This document shows, piece after piece, positions 59,149-64,000 of a stretch of DNA of 64,000 nucleotides. The position numbers were made by a program, and so were the translations under genes. The DNA comes from Calcarisporiella thermophila CBS 279.70 (taxonomy: Eukaryota; Calcarisporiellomycota). The notes under the pieces were generated by a model. It did not search any database. It saw only the letters and a list, made by a program, of their open reading frames with translations, and was not told the origin of the DNA. The DNA is taken from positions 363,309 through 427,308 of the forward strand of contig NW_027192214.1 in assembly GCF_041956535.1 (NCBI RefSeq). The letters run 5' to 3'. How positions within the stretch are numbered: the stretch's first letter is position 1; the number at the start of each line of letters is the position of its first letter.

Positions 59149-60097
59149 TCTTTTTTATATTCATTCATCTTTAAAATAAAATATCGTATTTTTTCTTCGA
59201 TTTTGCTCTTAAAATATTCGGGTTCGACTTTATACCAAATCGAATTTCATTCTGGTATCGAAGATCAGAGGACTTTAAATCTAGCCAAAATTTTTTTTAA
59301 CACTTGACACTGCTCATCATATGCACTACTGTATATTCGAAACTTGAGCCAAATTCAGTGTAGATTATAGCACCCATTCAACCTCATTTTTTATTTCCAA
59401 ATGTTCAAATTTGGCCTAGATATTTCCAATTTATTTTGACGAGGAAAGCTACCCTACCATTTTAACTGTTAAAACTGTTAAACTGTTAAAGATACTTTTC
59501 AATGAGGACTCTTGACATAAATGAAATAAAACAATGGACTTGTCCTTTTATTGGAGTTTTTTAGAGTAAGCAACAATTCATCCTAATTTTGTATTAAAAC
59601 AGCCTCTAACCATTTTTCCTATACACTAAGATATCATGAAATCGAGACGGATAGCATCGTCTGTTCTAAATCTTACTTCGTCGGGAGATAAATACAAGTT
59701 TTCTAAACTTCTTAACCATTTTTCATTTCTTTTAAAGTAGAATTGAATATTATACAGTAGGGAGTATCCTAATTGCAAGGTCATTTCTCAATTAGAAATG
59801 TAGTAAATTTGACAAATCTATTATATTCATCCAGCTACTAAGTTTCACCTCGTATATCATTGGTTTTTTAAACAAACACACAATAGTGAATAATTAACAT
59901 TTCTCAAATTTTTGCCAAGTAGAGTAAATTTGCAAGCAATCAATGTAACATAATTGGGTATACAAAACGGAAGCAAATAGGAAATTTGAAGACAAGAAAA
60001 ACAAAATCCTCACCAAAAATGAAATGAAAACATTGATCTCCATCAAATATCTCAATATCCCAAAAAATAAAATTACTTCAAAAAGGTTATAAAAGAA
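59149..60097. other. AT-rich spacer between inverted tRNA genes
   Basis: About 950 bp with no gene. At 59437-59512 it holds a diverged copy of the LINE 3' tail seen at 8530-8590 (TTTTGACG, AGCTACCCTACC, GATACTTTTCAAT). Confidence 0.55.
59437..59512 (+). repeat. Diverged LINE 3' tail fragment
   Basis: Shares TTTTGACG.AG.AAGCTACCCTACC and GATACTTTTCAAT with the LINE tail at 8530-8590. It carries a short internal duplication of ACTGTTAAA. There is no coding part. Confidence 0.5.
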
Positions 60098-60169
60098 TAG
60101 CGATGACTGGTTTCGATCCAGTGACCTTCAGGTTATGAGCCTGACGAGCTTCCACTGCTCTACATCGCT
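60098..60169 (-). tRNA. trnfM-CAT: Initiator tRNA-Met (anticodon CAT), copy 2
   Basis: The exact reverse complement of copy 1 over all 72 nt, with the same initiator features. Flanking similarity is confined to a few bases on each side, so the pair is not part of a long recent duplication. LINE-derived coding sequence begins within about 200 bp upstream of its 5' end. Confidence 0.95.
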
Positions 60170-60197
60170 TTGCTCCTTGTTTAAGAGTATCTTAAAT

Positions 60198-60250
60198 TGG
60201 GAATATGGTTGAAATTTCGACGATTTTTTTTTTCCGACGCGTTTTTTTAA
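60198..60250 (+). repeat. Dispersed short repeat, copy 1
   Basis: GAATATGGTTGAAATTT.GACG, then a T-rich stretch and CGACGCGTTTTTT, recurs at about 63721-63770 in the same orientation. Its role is unknown. The two copies bracket the LINE cluster. Confidence 0.55.
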
Positions 60251-60687
60251 TAACCAACACCGCCGTATCTACTAAATGATATTCTAACCTTCTTCATCAA
60301 TGGAGGAAGGATAGAATGTAGATCACTCCGGCGACAAACCTTTTTGGAGCGGAACATGCCGATACAATCGGAAATGGAGCGTAGATATTCTGCGCAACCC
60401 ACGGAAAGGCTAAAAAGAGCGTGCGAACGTCGCTATAACGATTTTTCCTTAGAATGGGAACACGGATACCTTATCCTGCCCCCCGACCTAGTAGAGAAAA
60501 TCACGAACTGTTCTGCCATACCCCGACAACATCCGCCTCTTCGTTTCCCACTCCATCTTTGTCACCTGGCTGGCGCGCCCGTCCCGGAATACTCCACCCG
60601 ACAGGGAAGGCACTACCAGCGAAATGGCTCTCCGGAACCAGAAACGCTGACGCCCCAATCCTGGTCAGAGGTTGCATCCACGGCAAA

Positions 60688-61445
60688 NNNNNNNNNNNNN
60701 NNNNNNNNNNNNNNNNNNNNNNNNNNNNNNNNNNNNNNNNNNNNNNNNNNNNNNNNNNNNNNNNNNNNNNNNNNNNNNNNNNNNNNNNNNNNNNNNNNNN
60801 NNNNNNNNNNNNNNNNNNNNNNNNNNNNNNNNNNNNNNNNNNNNNNNNNNNNNNNNNNNNNNNNNNNNNNNNNNNNNNNNNNNNNNNNNNNNNNNNNNNN
60901 NNNNNNNNNNNNNNNNNNNNNNNNNNNNNNNNNNNNNNNNNNNNNNNNNNNNNNNNNNNNNNNNNNNNNNNNNNNNNNNNNNNNNNNNNNNNNNNNNNNN
61001 NNNNNNNNNNNNNNNNNNNNNNNNNNNNNNNNNNNNNNNNNNNNNNNNNNNNNNNNNNNNNNNNNNNNNNNNNNNNNNNNNNNNNNNNNNNNNNNNNNNN
61101 NNNNNNNNNNNNNNNNNNNNNNNNNNNNNNNNNNNNNNNNNNNNNNNNNNNNNNNNNNNNNNNNNNNNNNNNNNNNNNNNNNNNNNNNNNNNNNNNNNNN
61201 NNNNNNNNNNNNNNNNNNNNNNNNNNNNNNNNNNNNNNNNNNNNNNNNNNNNNNNNNNNNNNNNNNNNNNNNNNNNNNNNNNNNNNNNNNNNNNNNNNNN
61301 NNNNNNNNNNNNNNNNNNNNNNNNNNNNNNNNNNNNNNNNNNNNNNNNNNNNNNNNNNNNNNNNNNNNNNNNNNNNNNNNNNNNNNNNNNNNNNNNNNNN
61401 NNNNNNNNNNNNNNNNNNNNNNNNNNNNNNNNNNNNNNNNNNNNN
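60688..61445. other. Assembly gap (758 N)
   Basis: A run of N inside the second LINE cluster. Translated frames crossing it are not evidence of coding. Confidence 1.
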
Positions 61446-61740
61446 ACAGTAAGACATGCGGCTCAAATCGTCTTCGATTCGGTGCTATGGCAAATACATC
61501 GGGACCGAATCGCCTACCATTTCGAATGCATTCGAGCATCACCCGAGACAATCATCCTCCGTGCCAAAATGGACATCGAGGAGGCCATCGGAGGTGAACT
61601 GATAAAGGCACAAAAAAGACGAGAGATAGAGTTATTCCGAAGAAGGTGGTACAGTCAGGGAGCGGTAATAGAAAGTTCGGATAGAGCAAGACTAAAACCG
61701 GAGTGACGAAGCAACCCTTCCTCTCTCCCAATCCGCTCTT

Positions 61741-61774
61741 TCCCTCCTCCCCTCCTCCCCTCCTCCCCTCCTCT
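61741..61774 (+). repeat. Pyrimidine minisatellite (CCTCCTCC)n
   Basis: Four to five copies of an 8-bp CTCCTCCC unit in the LINE 3' UTR. The minus strand is G-rich with repeated GGGG and GG runs, so a G-quadruplex is possible. Confidence 0.7.
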
Positions 61775-61918
61775 TTACTTCATACCTTTCACCAAATACC
61801 CGATCACTATATACATCTAATTTACCCTTTATTCCCCCTTTTCTTATTTCATTGTAATCATTAAACTCTTGTAAGCTATGGAAACTAATAAAAGTCTCCG
61901 TTGATTGATAAAAAAAAA

Positions 61919-62925
61919 GACGTTTTTATAATAATCCTGGTCCTGCTACAGGGTATACCACAGATTGAAGGACCATGCACGTTCCCGCTGGGTAAATGTG
62001 TGCTAGCTGGCACAAAGATCAAAAACTTCCGCACAAAAATCGGGAGGCTCTCCAAGACAAGCAAAGGAGAGAATATCACTCCGGAATGGAAAGAGACCTC
62101 AAGTGATTCCATCAGTTTGGAGGTAGCTTGGATGTGCTGGAAAAAGCGGCCGAGCGAACCCAAGCATAGGACACTAAGATGGAGACTCTTGAAACACGGA
62201 TTGGTGACTAACATAATCACTAGTAAGTGGACAGGAGAACCTAATATTTGCAAGCGGTGCACAACCAACGCAGTGGAAACCATTAGTCATGCTTACCTGG
62301 AATGCCCGGCCATAAATCAACTATGGCAAAGAGTAGACAATTACGTCTGCCGCATTCTTGGAGTGAGAGCTCACGAATCAACCAAGGAAGACAGACTATT
62401 TGGAACAGACTACAAAACCATGGGCTACCAACGGGAAGTAGTATCAACGGTCCATGATGCAGCAATTTGGACCATCTATCGATCAAGCTTATCGATAATA
62501 ATGGATAACGCCCAACCAAGCGAAATAGCGCTCGCTGAACAACTAGGTCACGAAATGCAAAAAATCGTGAGATCCAAATGGTGGTCAGCGTCCATAAAGG
62601 ATAAGAAAGAAGATTTCCAAGAGCTTTGGTGTAAGGGAAATTGGATACAAGTCCAAGGAGACGAAATATCCTTCAACCAAAACACTTAGCTCCAATACGA
62701 CCTTGCCAAATACCCTACCACCCGCATTCCAATTTTTCCTTTTTTTTTTGTTTGTTTATATTCTTTTTCTCTCTTATATAATACCGTTCTTGAAAAAGAG
62801 GATGGTATTCACACGCTCTACCATTACGCACATGTATTCCTTGTTTCGGAGAACTGCCAAGTCCTTTCACTTAACTTGTATAGGAGACTTTTCAATAAAG
62901 ATCCTTAAATCCCAAAAAAAAATTT
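61919..62925 (+). mobile_element. LINE 3' fragment (first family)
   Basis: Follows directly on the A-run of the preceding element. It encodes 262 residues (61901-62689 as a frame), including PLGKCVLAGTKIKNF, RPSEPKHRTLRWRLLKH and the zinc-binding motif CKRCTTNAVETISHAYLEC, then HEMQKIVRSKWW at the end of ORF2. The 3' UTR ends in GACTTTTCAATAAAGATCC and an A-run. From 61981 it matches 3402-3739 at about 95 percent identity, so both derive from one active family. The reverse-transcriptase part is missing (5' truncation). Confidence 0.85.
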
Positions 62926-62935
62926 TTTTAATAAT

Positions 62936-63220
62936 TCTAAGAGCTTTGGTGTAAGGGAAGCTGGGTACAAGTCCAAGGAGACAAATATCTTTCATCCAAT
63001 CCACTTAGCTCCATTACGACTATACCGAATACCCAACCACCCGTATTCTAATTTCCTTTTTTTTTCTCTTCCCTCACTCGTATACCACTTTCCTTGAAAA
63101 ATAGGAAAGTTAGGCACCTCTCTACCATTTCTTACATGTGTTTCTTGTTTTCTGATGTCTATCAATTTCCTTTATTAAGCACGAAAATGGATACTTTTTA
63201 ATAAAGATCCTCCTAACAAA
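62936..63220 (+). mobile_element. LINE 3' UTR fragment (first family)
   Basis: Starts in the last codons of ORF2 (AAGAGCTTTGGTGTAAGGGA) and repeats 62618-62920 with divergence. It ends in GGATACTTTTTAATAAAGATCC and a short A-run. It is the third head-to-tail LINE 3' end in this cluster and older than its neighbour. Confidence 0.75.
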
Positions 63221-63322
63221 AAAATCTAATCGATCGTCAAGTACCAATTGCTATCTTCATTATGCATCTCATTATCTTTATGCATCAGTTACCTTTTCGT
63301 TATCTTTTTTATGCGACGATCT

Positions 63323-63363
63323 CTTTACGCAACCATCATATAATATATGCTGGTTGCATAAAG
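63323..63363. repeat. Imperfect hairpin
   Basis: CTTTACGCAACCATCATAT faces ATATGCTGGTTGCATAAAG, an imperfect inverted repeat of about 18 bp with almost no loop, in AT-rich sequence. It could be part of the adjacent LTR-like remnant. Confidence 0.5.
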
Positions 63364-63399
63364 ATAGATATTATCTATTCAGATATATTTTTATCTAAA

Positions 63400-63650
63400 C
63401 CTTTTTCTTGCTATATAAGAACAAAGTACAAAAAAAAATAAAGAAAACGAGGTATTTGGCGACCCCAGCACTATTCTTGTGACGAAAGTAATTTCCGACT
63501 TTCGGACTCTTATATAGAAAAATAATAATAAAATAAAAGAGAAAAATAAGAGGATCAGAAAAAAAATAGCTGAACTATTTAAAGAATTACAAGAAAAACA
63601 ACAAAGGGATATGTCATTTACAAACAAACAAGTAATAAATGGATGCATAT
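63400..63650 (+). mobile_element. Possible LTR-retrotransposon remnant (LTR end, PBS, gag start)
   Basis: The order TATATAAGA (63412), AATAAA (63437), then TGGCGACCCCAG at 63457-63468 resembles an LTR promoter and poly(A) signal followed by a primer-binding site, since TGG complements the CCA end of a tRNA. Downstream is a short charged frame (KKIAELFKELQEKQQRD) like a gag N terminus, ending at a stop near 63650. The other LTR and the pol gene are not in the window. The primer tRNA was not identified. Chance resemblance in AT-rich DNA is possible. Confidence 0.35.
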
Positions 63651-63720
63651 AATTAAGTTTCAAATTAAAATCGAAAATTCTTCACATCTTTCAATTTCCA
63701 TGTAATAGTGTAAATTGAGA

Positions 63721-63770
63721 AGAATATGGTTGAAATTTTGACGGTTATTTTCGACGCGTTTTTTGAATAT
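63721..63770 (+). repeat. Dispersed short repeat, copy 2
   Basis: A second copy of the GAATATGGTTGAAATTT...CGACGCGTTTTTT sequence at 60198-60250, same orientation, with several differences. It lies 80-130 bp upstream of the start codon of the secreted-protein gene. Confidence 0.55.
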
Positions 63771-63852
63771 TATACTTTTTTTTTAGTTGGTTTACAACAA
63801 CCTCATTGACACAAAACTAACAGCAAACATACTAGGAAATGAAAATAACAAA

Positions 63853-64000
63853 ATGCAGATTATCAAATTAGCCATCAGCATCATGATTATTTGCGCGGTT
63901 CAGCAGTTGGCCTTGGCTAGTATTATCCCTAGTGTTGAGGTTGAAAAGATACAAGGACCAGCTCTCGAGAAGCGCCAAGATATCATCGGCGGTATCGCTG
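63853..64000 (+). CDS. Secreted protein, Kex2-processed (partial, runs off window)
   Basis: The ATG at 63853 opens a frame to the window edge (49 residues). The first 22 residues form a signal peptide (MQIIKLAISIMIICAVQQLA). A short propeptide ends in LEKR, a Kex2-type Lys-Arg site, followed by QDIIGGIA, a hydrophobic Gly-containing start of the mature part. This layout is common in fungal secreted peptides, hydrophobins and pheromone precursors. The mature protein is not visible here, so no family is assigned. Confidence 0.7.
   Translation, partial: MQIIKLAISIMIICAVQQLALASIIPSVEVEKIQGPALEKRQDIIGGIA

Larger units (their letters stand above)
60344..61918 (+). mobile_element. LINE copy (second family) with gap
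   Basis: A frame from 60344 (MERNMPIQSEMERRYS) runs 114 codons into a 758-bp gap. The part after the gap encodes HAAQIVFDSVLWQIHRDRI to a stop at 61706 and is close to the LINE fragment at 8810-9071. The 3' UTR contains a CTCCTCCC repeat and ends in AATAAAAG followed by an A-run at about 61909-61917. An intact ORF2 needs several kilobases, so either most of the element is deleted or the gap is underestimated. The part before the gap has no recognised domain and could be the ORF1 start. Confidence 0.7.

Noticed and set aside
60501-61706. Long frames crossing the 758-bp gap
   Set aside because: They are open only because N has no stop codons; the real parts belong to a LINE.

Overview
The window is from a fungus, most likely an early-diverging filamentous lineage (Mucoromycota-like; inferred, not proven). 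The evidence is a fungal-type adenylate cyclase (Ras-associating domain, leucine-rich repeats, PP2C, cyclase), Vac8, a KCH1-type membrane protein, a metacaspase with a Pro/Tyr-rich prodomain, and many short introns with GTAAG-type donors. Genes absent from budding yeast (eIF3k, an animal-type Na,K-ATPase relative, isopentenyl phosphate kinase) and DIRS-type and LINE-type retroelements point away from Saccharomycotina. Coordinates of multi-exon genes are my own splice reconstructions; every reconstructed protein reads in frame across its junctions.

Layout. 1-9.7 kb is repeat territory: a 1.04-kb element with 101-bp terminal inverted repeats ending just before a tRNA-Arg gene, a small secreted protein, an intron-containing tRNA-Tyr, then a nest of broken LINE copies interrupted by a DIRS-like element with 345-bp inverted repeats and an 893-bp assembly gap. 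10-58.9 kb is a gene-dense block: a P-type IIC ATPase (-), eIF3k (+), a kelch membrane protein (+), a possible unidentified two-exon gene (+), a Drs2-type lipid flippase (+), adenylate cyclase (-), a LIM-RapGAP protein (+), a GPI-anchored-type Cys-rich protein (+), a KCH1-like protein (+), a family-16 methyltransferase (+), Mediator subunit Med10 (+), a GRAM-TBC-EF-hand RabGAP (-), a tail-anchored coiled-coil protein (+), a metacaspase (-), Vac8 (-), isopentenyl phosphate kinase (-) and a Nudix diphosphoinositol-polyphosphate phosphohydrolase-like protein (-). 59-64 kb returns to repeats: two identical initiator tRNA-Met genes in inverted orientation, a second LINE cluster with a 758-bp gap, an LTR-like remnant, and the first exon of a secreted Kex2-processed protein cut by the window edge.

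Functional links. Adenylate cyclase and the LIM-RapGAP protein are transcribed head to head from a 780-bp interval, so a Ras effector and a Ras/Rap-family GAP may share regulation. Several neighbours act on membranes: flippase, cation ATPase, KCH1-like K+ protein, Vac8 and the RabGAP. The isopentenyl phosphate kinase lies 174 bp downstream of a Nudix hydrolase on the same strand. Retroelement fragments lie on the 5' side of tRNA genes at three separate loci.

Most notable: the isopentenyl phosphate kinase and its Nudix neighbour, the ATPase with changed cation-site residues, the LIM-RapGAP architecture and its shared promoter with adenylate cyclase, the foldback DIRS-like element, and a 15-16-nt sequence repeated at the 5' boundaries of truncated LINE fragments.
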